Assembly: GCA_026120185.1 (NCBI GenBank)
Contig: JANUWF010003376.1
Location: 2,418,001 to 2,482,000 of the forward strand
Source: Voacanga thouarsii
Taxonomy: Eukaryota; Streptophyta; Magnoliopsida; Gentianales; Apocynaceae
Length of the DNA stretch: 64,000 bases
Direction of reading: 5' to 3'
Shown here in pieces: positions 1 through 11,983 of this stretch. Every line of letters starts with the position of its first letter. The first letter of the stretch is position 1. The notes under the pieces are model-generated. The model made no database searches. It saw only the letters and a list, made by a program, of their open reading frames with translations, and had not been told where the DNA came from. Both the position numbers and the translations under genes were made by a program.

Positions 1-1162
1 TTTCTTACTTTTTCTTTTGGTTTGGGGTCCATACTAGGCGAAGTTAATATTTTTTCAATATTTAATATTCATGGAATATTTTTGCATGAAAAATATTAGT
101 AAGGGATTTTAGGATTAAACAATACCATTAATTAATTAATTAATTAATTAATTAATTAATGTGTTTAATTCTATTATCTGGGCACTTAGGTTTAAAAAAT
201 AGAAGAGCATGAAAACGTCTACTATTTTCTAGCATGCTACTTATTTTTGGTACCTATGTGCACGTTTTCTCAAAGACCAAAGCCTTTAGGAATGTTTTGA
301 CAAGGAAAACATTTTTCTACAAATTAAGTGGTTATTTTAATTTGAACAAAAATTAATCCTTAGATATTTTCTCAAAGGATTTAATTCTTGACATAGAAAA
401 TATATTGGATTTAGATATTTTTGTAAGTTAAAATAGAAAGCCTTTTTTTTTTAATTTTGGCACAAGAAAAATGTTTTGTCAAATAAACATGAGACCAAAG
501 TCTCTAGAAAGTTTTAACTGGGAAATTTTTTAAATCATTAAATTTTTAACTTAAAATAAAATTAGTCCATGGGAAAAGCCCTCAAAGGATATAAGCCTTG
601 ACATGGAGATTTTTATGGACTTAGACATTTTATTTTTGAGTTAAGGGAAAACATAATGGAAATTTTCAAAAGGATATTTTTCAGAAAACCCTTGTTTTAA
701 AAGACTAAGTGGGAGAGGGGTTCCAATAGCCCCACGACTTCCATCACGATCCTCATTAGAGATCGTGGGTCTCCTCGCGTTACCCTGGGAGTGAACCCAT
801 ATAGGATGGGGATACCACAAGGATTTAGATCTAATGGAGGGATGTAATTAATAACCCTGGGCACGTACTATGATCGGCCAGCCCCTCGTTGGAGGTTATA
901 GTGCGAGGTATGTCCATAGAAAATGAAAAGAAACAGCCATCCCCTCGATGGAGTTATATTCTAAATCATTACCTAGAAGGGAAATTAATTTGTGGTGGTT
1001 AACACACTTAGCTTAGGAAACTGTTAATCTTCTCAAGAAGCTATGTCAGTTTTCCTAAGAGCCAAATTGATTATTATCAATTTTGATAATAAGGATAAAG
1101 TGCACATATTTGTTTTGTTTTCACAAACTAAATCTTTTTTCTTTTATTTTTTTATTTTTCAG
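1..1162 (+). other. Copia-A untranslated leader (putative intron, 3' part)
   Basis: This AT-rich leader lies upstream of gag and is closely similar to the leaders of copia-B (9893-11563, reverse strand) and copia-C (29431-31255). It holds a TTAA/ATTA microsatellite at about 127-160 and a GC-richer conserved island at about 715-930. It ends in a pyrimidine-rich tract and CAG at 1160-1162, two bases before the gag ATG, which is a good plant 3' splice site. No ORF of note occurs in it. Confidence 0.75.
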
Positions 1163-4100
1163 AAATGGTGGGAGGTTCTTTTAGTCCATTGGTCGTTATT
1201 CTCTGGGAGATTAAGCTAACGGGACTAAACTATGTGGACTGGAAAAGGAACCTGGACATAATACTCACAGCAGAGGAGTATAAGTATGTCCTATACGAAA
1301 CCTGCCTTGTTATCGGGGAAGGTTCCACCGCCGAGGAGCGTGAGGCTGAGAAGGCATGAATGAAGGCCAATTAGATGGCTCATTGTTACATGTTGGCTTT
1401 CATGTCTAATGTGCTCCAATCCAAACATGAGCACATGATCACTGCGTATGACATTACCTAATCATTAGCTACGATATTCACGGATAAGAGTGGGCCCCAC
1501 AAGGCAGGAGGCTTTTCGAACCATCATTAACACTAAGATGGCTGGGGGAGTATCAGTCAGAGAGCATATGCTCAAGATGATTACTGCTTTCGAGGAGGCA
1601 AAAATCTTCGGGACTGTCATTGACCCCGAGAGCCAAGTGGACATAGTTCTCGAATCTCTATCAGGTTCCTTCACTCAATTCAAGTTGAACTATAACATGA
1701 ACAAGTTGAACATGGGTTTGATTGAGTTGATGAAAGAGCTGCAGATGGCGGAGAAGGTCATGAAGCCACGATCAAAGGCTATGATTGCTAAGGCTTCATC
1801 TTCTAGAATTGGGCCCAAGCCTAGAAAGTTCAAGAAGAAGAAGGGGAACGCAGCAGGCCAGCCCAAGACCCAGCCCAAAGACAAACCCAAGGGCAAGTGC
1901 TTCAAGCGTGGACTGAAGGGACACTGGAAAAAGGAGTGTCCGGATCTTTAAGCTAAGAAAAACCCCACAGGTAATGTTCTTTATCTAGAGTCTATATCAA
2001 TAGTTGGATCAACTTCCAGTTGGATTGTTGATTCAAGAGCCACTAATCATATCTGTAACTCCTTGCAGGGGTTTAGAAAGATTAAAGGATTCCAGAAGGG
2101 CGAACATAGACTACGTGTGGGAAATGGAGTGCAAGTTTGGGTCCTTGCAGTGGGAGAGCTGGATCTTATTTTTTAGTGTAATAGAATAGTGGTTTTGAAA
2201 GATATTTTATATGTACCTAGATTTAGACAGAATTTGATTTCAGTTGCAAAACTAATAAATCAAGGATATTCTGTATCTTTCCATTCTGGTATTTCTATCA
2301 GTAGAGATGGAGAAATTTTATGTACTGGGCACATGTATGGAAATTTATTTTTCTTAAACCCTATTAACAATCAATTAAATAACACTCAATCTGAACCTTT
2401 AACAAGGAAGAGAAAGACCAATGTCAATGACTTTTTTCTTTAGCATCTAAGGTTGGGTCATATCAACTCAACTAGGATTCAAACGTTGATCCATGATGGG
2501 TCCTTTAACTCATTGAGATTGAAAAATTGGCCTCAGTGTGAGTCCTGTCTAATAAGGAAGATGACCAAGAGGTCATTTCCCCCTAAAGCAAATAGAGCCA
2601 ATGAGGTATTGAGTCTTGTTCACACTGATGTGTGTGGTCCTTTGTCTACACCAGCTAGAGGAGGTTTTAAGTACTTCATCACTTTCGTGGATGATTGTAC
2701 AAGGTTTGGTTACATTTACCTGATGAGACACAAGTCTGACTCTTTTGACATGTTCAAAGAGTTTAAGGCTGAAGTGGAGCGTCGGATAGGTAAATTGATC
2801 AAGACCCTACTATCGGATCGTGGTGGAGAGTACCTTTTTGGTGAATTCAAGGACTACATGGTACATCATGGGGTAATATCCCAGCTCTCTACACTGGGGA
2901 CGCCCCAGCAGAATGGAGTAGCTAAGAGAAGGAACAGGACGTTGATGGAAATGGTCCGAAGCATGATGTCTCATGCTACTCTTCCGATGTCCTTCTTGGG
3001 ATATGCCCTGGAAACAGCGGCATATATTCTGAACTTGGTGCCTTCCAAGTCAGTACCTAGGACTCCCTATGAGATGTGGATTGGGCGCAAGCCAAGTCTG
3101 AATCCTCTTAGGATATGAGGTTATCCAGCTTATGTACTGGTCAAGGGAGACAAGTTGGAACTAAGGTCAGAATTATGCTATTTTATTGGGTATCTAAAAG
3201 GAACAAATGGTGGTTATTTTTATCATCCTAAGAAGGAAAAGGTACTGATATGTACCAGTGCTATATACTTAGAGGATGATCAAAGTACTTTCACAAAAGG
3301 TTCAACTAGGTTAGAACTTGAGGAGAAGTTATCTTCGGAAGCAACTTCTTTTGACTCGATTGTGGAACCAGAAGAGGCACAGCCTCAAGAGCCTGTACAT
3401 ATGGAGCATCGTCGTAGTGGGAGAGTGTCTAGGGTTCTGGAGAGATGGATAGGAGAAGCTTTCGAGCTGGTCTCTGACCATCAGGAACAAGACCTCACTA
3501 GATACGTGGAGGCTATTGCTGATGCCGATGTAAATCTGTGGCATGAAGCAATGAAAGTCAAGATTAAGTCTATGTATCTCAATCAGGTTTAGGATCTTGT
3601 AGCTTCACGTGAAAGGATAAAACCCATAGGGTGTAAGTGGTATACAAGAGAAAGAGGGGAATAAATGGGAAGGTGGAAACCTTCAAAGCTAGGTTTGTGG
3701 TGAAAGGGTATATTTAGAAAGAAGGAATCGATTATGAGGAAACATTTTCCTTGGTAGCCATGCTTAAATCTATCCGTATCCTCCTTGCCATCGTATGTCA
3801 TTTTGACTACGTGATATGACAAATGAATATCAATACGGCATTTTTAAATGGCCATCTTAGTGAAGACATCTATATGTCCCAACTGGAAGATTTTATTGCT
3901 GAGGGCCAAGAGCGTATGGTTTGCAAGCTTAAGAAGTCAATTTATGGACATAAGTAGGCATCAAGGGCATGGAACATTCGTTTTGATTGGATTGCAAAGT
4001 CTTATAATTTTTGTTCAAAACAAATATGAACCATGCGTGTACAAGAAGCTTGAAGGCGTTAATGTGGTTTTTCTTGTCTTGTATGTGGATGATATTCTAC

Positions 4101-5064
4101 TCATTGGAAATGATGTAAGGTCATTATCATCTACAAAGGTTTGGCTGTCTAGTCAATTCAGTATGAAGGACTTGGGAGAAGCCAGCTATATTCTCGGGAT
4201 TAGACTTCTAAGAAATAGGAAGTAGAGAATGTTAGGATTATCCCAAGCTACATACATTGACAATATGCTGACTAGGTATAGCATGGACTCATGCAAGGGA
4301 GTTCTAATTCCTTGCAGACATGGGTTGCCATTTTCTTCAAAGGACTATCCTAAGTCTCAACAAGGAAATGACAGGATGAGTAGGATTCCCTACGCTTCGG
4401 CTGTGGGAAGTCTCATATACGCCATGCTATGTACTAGGCCAGATATCTGCTTTGTCGTAAGCTTGGTTAGCAGATATCAGTCAAACTCTGGGGAGGTTCA
4501 TTGGCAAGCTATAAAGCATATACTCAAGTTCCTTAAGGGAACGAGAGATTATATGCTAGTTTACAGGGCTAATGACTTGGTTCCTACAAGATACACAGAC
4601 TCAGACTTCCAGGCAGATAAGGATGAGAGACAATCCACTAGTGGATATGTCATCAACTTGTCTGGAGGAGCTATTTCATGAAGGAGTATCAAGAAATCTT
4701 GCATTGTTGACTCAACCATAAAAGTTGAGTATGTGACAGCTTCAGAGGCATCCAAGGAAGCAGTATGGCTCCAGAAGTTCCTTTCAGAACTTGGAGTTGT
4801 GCCACAATGGATAGGGCGGTTGTGATGTATTGCGACAACACTGGAGCAGTATCACAATCAAAAGAACCTAGGATCCACAAGAAGAGGAAGTATATTGAGA
4901 GGAAGTACCACCTTATCCGGGATTTCATCTAGAGACAAGAAGTCTTGGTGGATCGGATTGCCACCGAGAAAAATCTAGCTGATCTATTCACCAAGCCTTT
5001 GGCTGAAAGAGTCTTCAAGAGATACCTAGACGCCATAGGGGTGGGTACCTACGGACTTACTTAG
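1163..5064 (+). pseudogene. Copia-A gag-pol polyprotein pseudogene
   Basis: The polyprotein would supply the Gag coat, protease, integrase, RT and RNase H of a Ty1/copia element. Gag starts at ATG 1165 and runs to about 1951. Its zinc knuckle reads CFKRGLKGHWKKEC, so the second cysteine is arginine. The protease site near 2025-2050 reads DSRAT instead of DSGAT, which should be inactive. A GAG-pre-integrase domain with LRLGHINSTR lies near 2445-2570, and the integrase core (HTDVCGP, SDRGGEYL) at 2610-3120. RT with YVDD lies at 3600-4220, and RNase H (YTDSDF) from about 4580 to the stop at 5062-5064. Many stops and frameshifts split it, so it cannot encode a working polyprotein. Family is certain, lineage is not assigned. 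Confidence 0.9.
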
Positions 5065-5075
5065 TCTTAGAGTAC

Positions 5076-5086
5076 AAGTGGGAGAT
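5076..5086 (+). other. Copia-A polypurine tract
   Basis: The run AAGTGGGAGA sits directly before the LTR start TGTTAGG. This is the plus-strand primer site typical of plant copia elements. Copia-C has the same tract before its 3' LTR. Confidence 0.85.
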
Positions 5087-6620
5087 TGTTAGGATATATG
5101 CCCTTTTAGACTAGGTTTCTGATGTAAATATTGAATGTTTTAATAAAAGAATTTATTTTCAGAAATTGTTTATAAATTTACAATTTTATGTGTGCATAAT
5201 TGCGTTTGGAAAAGACCCATTATGTTTAAGTAAGTGGTCCATGTGAATGGAGGTCTTTCACAGTAAGGTATGGATCACGAGTTACTTAGCACATAAACTT
5301 TTGTTCTTAATCGATTGATGAGAATGGGAATCTTATCATGTCTATGTTATTATGTTGTGAATTCTAAATGGGGAAGGGCTTACCTTTAGCCAGTGAGTAG
5401 TCTACTTTCTTTATGACATAAGCGTATTTCGAATACGTAGAACATGATCTGTAGTAGTGGTTTTTTAACAGTACTGTATGGTAGAAACCTAGACTACTAC
5501 CGCTACAGTGTGGACTAGTACTCTACGACTTAAGTATGAGTTGGCGGTCTGATGAAGCTGGAAACATATACTTTGATATGATAGAGTTGAAGTTCTATCG
5601 TAGGGCCAATATACTTGTATGTTGAGTATGTGTGACTAGTTAGTTATGACAGACTTGTACAAGATAGTTTCTATACTATATCGCCCATTGTGGTTGTTTG
5701 AATGATCTAAATATCCAGGGCCTTAGGGAACATGACTTTGATGTTTGCTTTAGAGCAGCTCCCTTGGAAAGCGGAAACAATCCAAGAAGTCGTGGATCAT
5801 TGGACTAGATGCCTAAGGATGGTAGATGTCATTTAGAGAGGTGCTAATACACTTCTTCCTCTCTAAATGTACGGCGATATATAGAGGGGTATTTTAGTCT
5901 TTACTCCTGTAGGTCGGAGACTTTGCTAACGCAGCACTGTCCTTGATGTCAATATTTCCTTATGGTGATATTATGAAATATTTAAAATACAAAATATAGC
6001 TATTTATATGAAAAGGGTATTTTGGTCATTTTAGTCGCCAAGGCGGTGTGTCTTTTGGTCCCCAGTATAGACCGTGAGTCCTAATTAAATACGGGCTAAG
6101 GGATTCATCTTAAATTAAATGGAATTATTTTATTTAAGTAACCTAATTTAATTATTGGTCTAGAATAAAATAAAGTTCAATGGAGAGAGAATTAATTAAA
6201 TTGGTTTGGTGGGTTAATTAATTATTCAAGGCTTTGGCCTAGTTTGAATAATTAGGGATTAACCTGGGACTAAACTGATTTAGGCTTATTTAATTGGACT
6301 AGTTTATTTAGGTTGGAAAATTAATTATTTGTTTGGCTACTGAGTTGGTTCTAACTAGAATAATTAACTAAGCTCAATAGGTTAAACCAAGAGTCTAATG
6401 CCCCAATCCAGTTTAACCTAGGGTTTTTTATTTAGGTTAAATAGATGGATTGGAAACATCGTTGTGGACGTAACACATACTCTAAGATGGCTTCTTCTCT
6501 GTGGAAGCTAGACGTCACACTTTCTCTCTCTTCAAAGAATTCCCTAGCTCATTAGTTGTTCACCAAACAGTAGTTAGGCAGGCTATATACTAGAAGACCG
6601 AGAGTTTGGCATCCACATAC

Positions 6621-6731
6621 ATGTAAAGGCGGAGTAGGAGGCTTGCAGGAATCGCACCAGAGGCTTCTACCAACACACCTACACCGGTTGCACAGTTTCG
6701 GTATAGCCAATACTTAGAACGAGGAAAAGAG
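6621..6731 (+). pseudogene. Copia-A LTR-encoded gag leader exon, decayed
   Basis: This aligns with the open leader exons of copia-B (11748-11859) and copia-C (36970-37096). It has the same ATG and the RRSRRLAG motif followed by a proline-containing stretch. The second codon is TAA where copia-B has CAA. One base is missing near 6688-6695 relative to copia-B, so the donor phase is shifted. The donor GTAAAA follows at 6732. This copy cannot make the leader peptide, in keeping with decay across the rest of copia-A. Confidence 0.65.
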
Positions 6732-6770
6732 GTAAAATTTTTAAAACCTCAGTATTGGGACAAGGCGCAA

Positions 6771-6805
6771 CCGGCGCCGGCTAGGGCTGCCGAAGCCGGC
6801 GCTGG
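6771..6805 (+). other. GC-rich hairpin in copia-A U5 region
   Basis: The arms CCGGCGCCGGCT (6771-6782) and AGCCGGCGCTGG (6794-6805) pair over 12 positions, 11 Watson-Crick and one G-U, around an 11-base loop. A matching hairpin is at 11673-11709 in the copia-B LTR. It lies just after the splice-donor-like site and before the LTR end, so it would be in the putative intron of the transcript. Function is unknown. Confidence 0.6.
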
Positions 6806-6897
6806 CCCTACCCTAGACTCCTTGTTCTTGTTTTTTCCAGTTTTTCCATATTCACTTCCGCTGCGTGCTCCGTGTTTTCCCACTTTCCACGCTTTCA

Positions 6898-9892
6898 TTT
6901 ACTAGACAACCAAAACTTTATAGATGATAATAACCCTATATCAATTCCAATGAGTAGAATATCATCCACATACAAGACAGGAAAAAACCACATTAATGCC
7001 TTCAAGTTTCCTGTACACACATGGTTCATTCTCGTTTTGAATAATTCCATAAGACTATACAGTCTTATCAAAACGAATGTTCCATACTCTCGATGCCTGC
7101 TTAAGTCTATAAATTGATTTCTTAAGCTTGCAAACTATATGTTCTTGGCCTTCAACTATAATACCTTCTGGTTGGGACATATAGATGTCATTGCTAAGAT
7201 GTCTATTTAAAAATGCCGTCTTGACATCCATTTGCCATATCTCGTAATCATAATGATATGTGATAGCAATAAGGATACGGATGGACTTAAGCATGGCTAC
7301 CGGAGAAAAGGTTTCCTCATAATCGATTCCTTCTTTTTGAGTATACCCTTTCACCACAAGCCTAGCTTTGAAAGTTTCTACCTTCCCATCTACTCCCCTC
7401 TTTCTCTTGTATACCCACTTACACCCAATGGGTTTTATCCCTTTAGGTGAAGCTATAAGATCCTAAACCTGATTGAAGTACATAGACTCAATCTCGGCTT
7501 TCATTGCTTCATGCCATAGATTTGCATCGGCATCAGCAATAGCCTCCACGTATCTAGTGGGATCTTATTCTTGATGCTCAAAGACTAGCTTGAAAGCTTC
7601 TCCAGTCCATCTCTCTGGAACCCTAGACACTCTCTCACTACGACAAGGATCCAATTGTATAGGCTCTTGAGGTTGTGCCTCTTCTCGTTCCACAATCGGG
7701 TCAGAAGGAGTTGATTACAAAAATAACTTCTCCTCCAGTTCCAACCTAATTGAACCTTTCATAGATGTACTCTGATCATCCTCTAAGTATCTAGTATTGG
7801 TACTAACCAGTACTTTCTGCTCCTTAGGATGATAAAAGTAACCACCTTTTGTCCCTTTTAGATACCAAACAAAATAGCATAATTCTAATCTTGCTTCCAA
7901 CTTGTCTCCCTTGACCAGTACATAAGCTGGACAACCCCATATCCTGAGATGATTCAGACTTGGCTTATGCCCAGTCCACATCTCATAAGGAGTCCTAGGT
8001 ACTGACTTGGAAGGAACCAAGTTCAAAATGTATGCCGATATTTCCAGAGCATATCCCCCAAAAGATAATAGAAGTGTAGCATAAGACATCTTGCTTTGGA
8101 CTATTTCTATCAATGTCTTGTTTCTTCTCTCAGCAACTCTATTTTACTGGAGTGCCCTCGGTGCAGAGAACTGGGATACTATCCCATGATGTACTATGTA
8201 GTCCTTGAATTCACTTAAGAGGTACTCTCCACCATGATCCGATCGTAAGGTCTTGATCAATTTACCTGTTTGATGCTCCACTTCAGCCTTAAACTCTTTG
8301 AACTTATCAAAAGAGTCAGACTTGCATCTCGTCAGGTAAATGTAAACAAACTTTGTACAATCATCCGTGAAAGTGATGAAGTACTCAAAACCTCCTCTTG
8401 TTGGTGTAGACAAGGAACTACACACATCAGTGTGAACAAGATTCAATACCTCCTTGGCTCTATCCGCCTTAGGGGTAAATGACCTTTTGGTCATCTTTCC
8501 CATCAGGCAAGACTCACATTGAGGCAAATTTTCCAATCTCAATGAGCCCAATGGCCCATCATGGATCAACCTCTGAATCCTGATTGAGTTAATATGACCT
8601 AACCTTTGATGCCAAAGATAAGAGTTATTGGCATTGGTCTTTCTCTTCCTTGTTAAAGGTTCAGATTGAGTGTTATTTAATTAATTGTTAATAGGGTTTA
8701 AGAAAAATAGATTCTCACATATGTGCCCAGTACATAAAATTTTTCCATCTCTACTGATAGAAATATACTAGAATAGAAAAAAATAGAATATCCTTGATTT
8801 ATTAGTCTCGCAACCGAAATCAAATTCTGTTGAAATCCAGGTACATATAAAATATCTTTCAAAACCACTATTCTATTACAATAAAAAATAAGATCTAGCT
8901 CTCCTATTTCAAGGGCCAAAACTTGTGATCCATTTCTCACACGTAGCCCATGTTTGCCATTCTGGAGTCTTCTAATCTTTCTAAACCCCTGCAAGGAGTT
9001 ACAAATGTGATCAGTGGCTCCTGAATAAACAATCTAAGTGGAATTTGATCTAACCATCCATATAGACTCTAGATAGAAAACATTACGTGTGGGGTTCTTC
9101 TTGGCTTGAAGATCTAGACACTCATTTTTCCAGTGTCCCTTCAGTCCACATTTGAAGCACTTGGTCTCGGGTTTGTCTTTGGGCTGGGTCTTGGGTTAGG
9201 CCTTTGTGTTCCCCTTCTTCTTCTCGAACTTCCTGGGCTTGGGCCTAGTTCTAGAAGATGAAACCTTAGCAATCATAACCTTAGAATGTGGCTTCATTAC
9301 CTTCTCTGTCATCTGGAGCTCCTTCATCAATTCAGTTAAACATATGTTTAACTTGTTCATGTTATAATTCAACTTGAACTAAGTAAAGGAACCCGGTAGA
9401 GATTTGAGAACCATGTCCACTTGGCTCTCGAGGTCAATGACAACCCCTAATATTTCTGCCTCCTCGAAAGCAGCAATCATCTTGAGCATATGCTCTCTGA
9501 CTGATGCTCTCTCAGCCATCTTAGTGTTAATGATGGTTCGAAGAGCCTCCTGCCTTATGGGCCGGCTCTTATCCATAAGCATCGTAGCTAATGATTGGGT
9601 TATATCATACGCAGTGGTTATGTGCTCATGTTTGGACTGGTGCACATTAGACATGGAGGCCAACATGTAACAACGAGCCATCTCGTTGGCCTTCTTCCAT
9701 GCCTTCTCAGCCTCACGCTCCTCGACGGTGGAACCCTCCCCGATAACAGGGCAGGTTTCATAAAGGACATACTTATACCCTTCCGCTGTGAATATTATGT
9801 TCAGGTTCCTCTTCCAATCCACATAGTTTGGTCCCGTTAGCTTATTCTCTTGGAGAATAACGACCAATGGACTAAAAGAACCCCCACCATTT
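6898..9892 (-). pseudogene. Copia-B gag-pol polyprotein pseudogene (3' truncated by copia-A)
   Basis: Gag begins at the ATG at 9890-9888, but one base is missing soon after (GGGGG for GGAGG), so the frame is broken at once. The open part of gag covers 9379-9867. The zinc knuckle near 9119-9160 keeps the C-x2-C-x4-H-x4-C pattern, unlike the other two copies. The protease site near 9025-9035 reads a stop and YSGAT where WIVDSGAT is expected, so the catalytic Asp is lost. Integrase covers about 7715-8569 with HTDVC and SDHGGEYL. RT covers about 6898-7460 with YVDD near 6970-6980. Several stops and frameshifts are present. RNase H is not in the window. Confidence 0.88.
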
Positions 9893-11563
9893 CTAAAAAA
9901 TCAAAAAATAAAAGAAAAAGATTCAGTTTGTGAAAACAAAACAAATATGTGTACTTTATCCTCATTATCAAAACTGATAATAATCAATTTGGCTTTTAGG
10001 AAAACTGACATAGCTTCTTGGGAAAATTAATAGTTTCCTAAGCTAAGTGTGTTAACCACCACAAATTAATTTCCCTTCTAGGTAATGATTTAAAAGATAA
10101 CTCCATCAAGGGGATGACCGTTTTCTCTCATTTTCTATGGACATACCTCGCACTATGACCTCCAACGAGGGGCTGGCCAATCACAGTACGTGCCCCGAGT
10201 TATTAATTGCATCCCTCTATTAGATCTAGATCCTTGTGGTATTCTCATCCTATACGGGTTCACTCCCAAGGTGATGCGAAGGGACCCATGATTTCTAATG
10301 AGGATTGTGATGGAAGCCGTAGGGCCGTTGGAACTCTTCTCCCACTTAGTCTTTTAAACAAGGGTTTTTTGAGAAATATCCTTTTGAAAATTTCTATTAA
10401 GTTTTTCCCTTAACTCAAAAATAAAATGTCTAAGTCCATAAAAAATCGCTACGTCAAACTTTATATCCTTTGAGAGTTTTTCCCATGGACTAATTTTATT
10501 TAAGTTAAAAACTTAATGATTTCAAAAAATTTTCAATTAAAACTTTCTAGAGACTTTGGTCTCAAGTTTATTTGACAAAATAATTTTCTTATGCCAAAAA
10601 TTAAACAAAAATGGCTTTCTATTTTAACTTACAAAAATATCTAAATCCAATATATTTTCTATGTCAATGATTAAATCCTTTGAGAAAATATCTAAGGATT
10701 AATTTTTGTTCAAGTTAAAATAATTATTTAATTTGTAGAAAAATATTTTCCGTGTCAAAATCATTTCCAAAGCCTTTGGTCTTTTAGAGTACGTGCACAT
10801 AAGTACATAAAAATAAACAGCATGCTAGAAAACAGTAGACGTTTTCATGCTCTCTATTTTTAAACCTAAGTGCCCAGATAATAGAATTAAAGACATTAAT
10901 TAATTTATTAATAGTTTTGTTTATTTATAAAATCCCTTACTAATATTTTTCATGCAAAAGTATTCCTTGAATATTAACTATTGCAAAATATTAACTTCGC
11001 CTGGTATGGACCCCAAAACCAAAAGAAATTGCAAGGAAAAATTACAAGGAAAATTAAAAAATTTCTCCTTGGTCTACTGCACCCGCTACACTAGATCAAG
11101 CACCCATCTGAAGTGTGGTCCACTGCACCCGCCACACAAAACCCGGACCCATGAGGAACCAGCGCGCGGACCAGCCTCTAGACCAAAGCCGGCACTGGTT
11201 TGGGCGGCCTAGCCGGTGCCGGTTTCAGTCTGGATGGCTCTTCCTGTAGTTTTTTTTTTTCTGCAAATTTCCTCTACGAATTTCCCCTATTTTCTTCTCA
11301 ACTTCTAGTATCAATGGCTCTCCGATTTCAAACTAAATACAATGAAATCAACCAAAACCAACAATCGCCTATACCCATAAACATTGGGCTTACATGATTT
11401 ATTAAGAAAAACAGTAAATTACACATCTCATATACCTCCACCCGCGAGGTTTAACAGAGAATCTATCCATACCATAAACAGCGAAGGATCACAATTTTAA
11501 TCACACATATGTGTCCAGTTTTATTCATCTAGATGCATGCTCCCTATATTTTCACAAAACCTT
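9893..11563 (-). other. Copia-B untranslated leader (putative intron, 3' part)
   Basis: This leader lies between the primer binding site and gag and is homologous to the leaders of A and C along its length. The acceptor side reads a T-rich tract ending in TAG on the minus strand at 9893-9895, two bases before the gag ATG. The island near 10130-10345 matches 715-930 of copia-A. A GC-richer segment at about 11050-11230 corresponds to a larger GC-rich block in copia-C. No supported ORF is present. Confidence 0.7.
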
Positions 11564-11578
11564 CATGGTCTGATACCA
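11564..11578 (-). other. Copia-B primer binding site (initiator Met tRNA type)
   Basis: On the minus strand the sequence reads TGGTATCAGACCATG, starting three bases after the LTR end. TGGTATCAGA is complementary to the 3' end of plant initiator methionine tRNA, the usual primer for copia elements. The following bases differ from the GCC seen in copia-C. Confidence 0.85.
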
Positions 11579-11672
11579 ATTTAAGGCATAGAAACAGAAA
11601 ACATAGGGCATGCAGCGAAAGCGAAAACAAAAAAATAAATGGAAAAATTGAAGAATAGGGAACTCCGAATAG

Positions 11673-11709
11673 AGCCGGCGCCGGCTCCGGTAGCCCTAGC
11701 CGGTGCCGG
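11673..11709 (-). other. GC-rich hairpin in copia-B U5 region
   Basis: The arms AGCCGGCGCCGG (11673-11684) and AGCCGGTGCCGG (11698-11709) pair at 11 of 12 positions around a 13-base loop. It corresponds to 6771-6805 in copia-A, with changes in the arms between copies, and lies just after the splice-donor-like site in transcript orientation. Confidence 0.6.
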
Positions 11710-11747
11710 TTGCACTCTGTACAGATTCCGAGGTTAAAAAAAAATAC

Positions 11748-11859
11748 CACTTTTTCTCGTTCTAAGAATTGGCTGGACTGGAATGTGCGGAACCGGGGTA
11801 GGTACGCTGGTGAAAACCTCTGGTGCGATTCCTGCAAGTCTCCTACTTCGTCTTTGCAT
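11748..11859 (-). CDS. Copia-B LTR-encoded gag leader exon (putative)
   Basis: Starting at the ATG at 11859, 37 codons stay open and then one extra base precedes the donor GTG|GTATTT (exon end 11748, intron GT at 11747). The peptide starts with a basic block containing RRSRRLAG, followed by a proline- and valine-rich stretch. Spliced to the acceptor at 9893, the extra G joins AA to give GAA and then the gag ATG in frame. In copia-C the same motif is encoded mostly by different synonymous codons (AGG/CGA, CTT/CTA, GCA/GCG, GGA/GGT), which points to past selection on protein. Downstream gag is itself frameshifted in this copy. Splicing is inferred, not shown. Confidence 0.6.
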
Positions 11860-11948
11860 GTAGTTGAACGTCAAACTCTCGATCTTCTAGCATATAGCCT
11901 GCCTAATTCCATTTAGTGAACAACTAATAGAACTAAGGAACTTTTTTC

Positions 11949-11949
<1 letters not shown>

Positions 11950-11981
<32 letters not shown>
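11950..11981. repeat. GA microsatellite
   Basis: About 16 GA units occur inside the copia-B LTR, upstream (in element orientation) of the leader exon. The copia-A LTR has only a short CT run in the equivalent place, so this tract expanded in copia-B. Confidence 0.9.

Positions 11982-11983
<2 letters not shown>

Larger units (their letters stand above)
1..6897 (+). mobile_element. Copia-A, Ty1/copia element, 5' end outside window
   Basis: The order leader, gag, protease, integrase, reverse transcriptase (RT), RNase H, polypurine tract, LTR places this in Ty1/copia. The 5' LTR and primer binding site lie left of base 1. After the 3' LTR, from 6898, the sequence resumes as the reverse transcriptase of copia-B in the opposite orientation, so A is inserted in B. 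The expected target duplication next to the 3' LTR would be TTTAC (6898-6902); its partner is outside the window. The coding region is heavily decayed. Confidence 0.9.
5087..6897 (+). repeat. Copia-A 3' LTR
   Basis: The LTR starts TGTTAGGATA right after the polypurine tract and ends ...GCTTTCA. The end is set by alignment to the copia-B LTR and by the resumption of copia-B reverse transcriptase sequence at 6898. Length is 1811 bp, matching the 1817 bp of copia-B. It contains a decayed leader exon (6621-6731), a splice-donor-like GAG|GTAAAA at 6731/6732, and a strong GC hairpin at 6771-6805. Confidence 0.88.
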
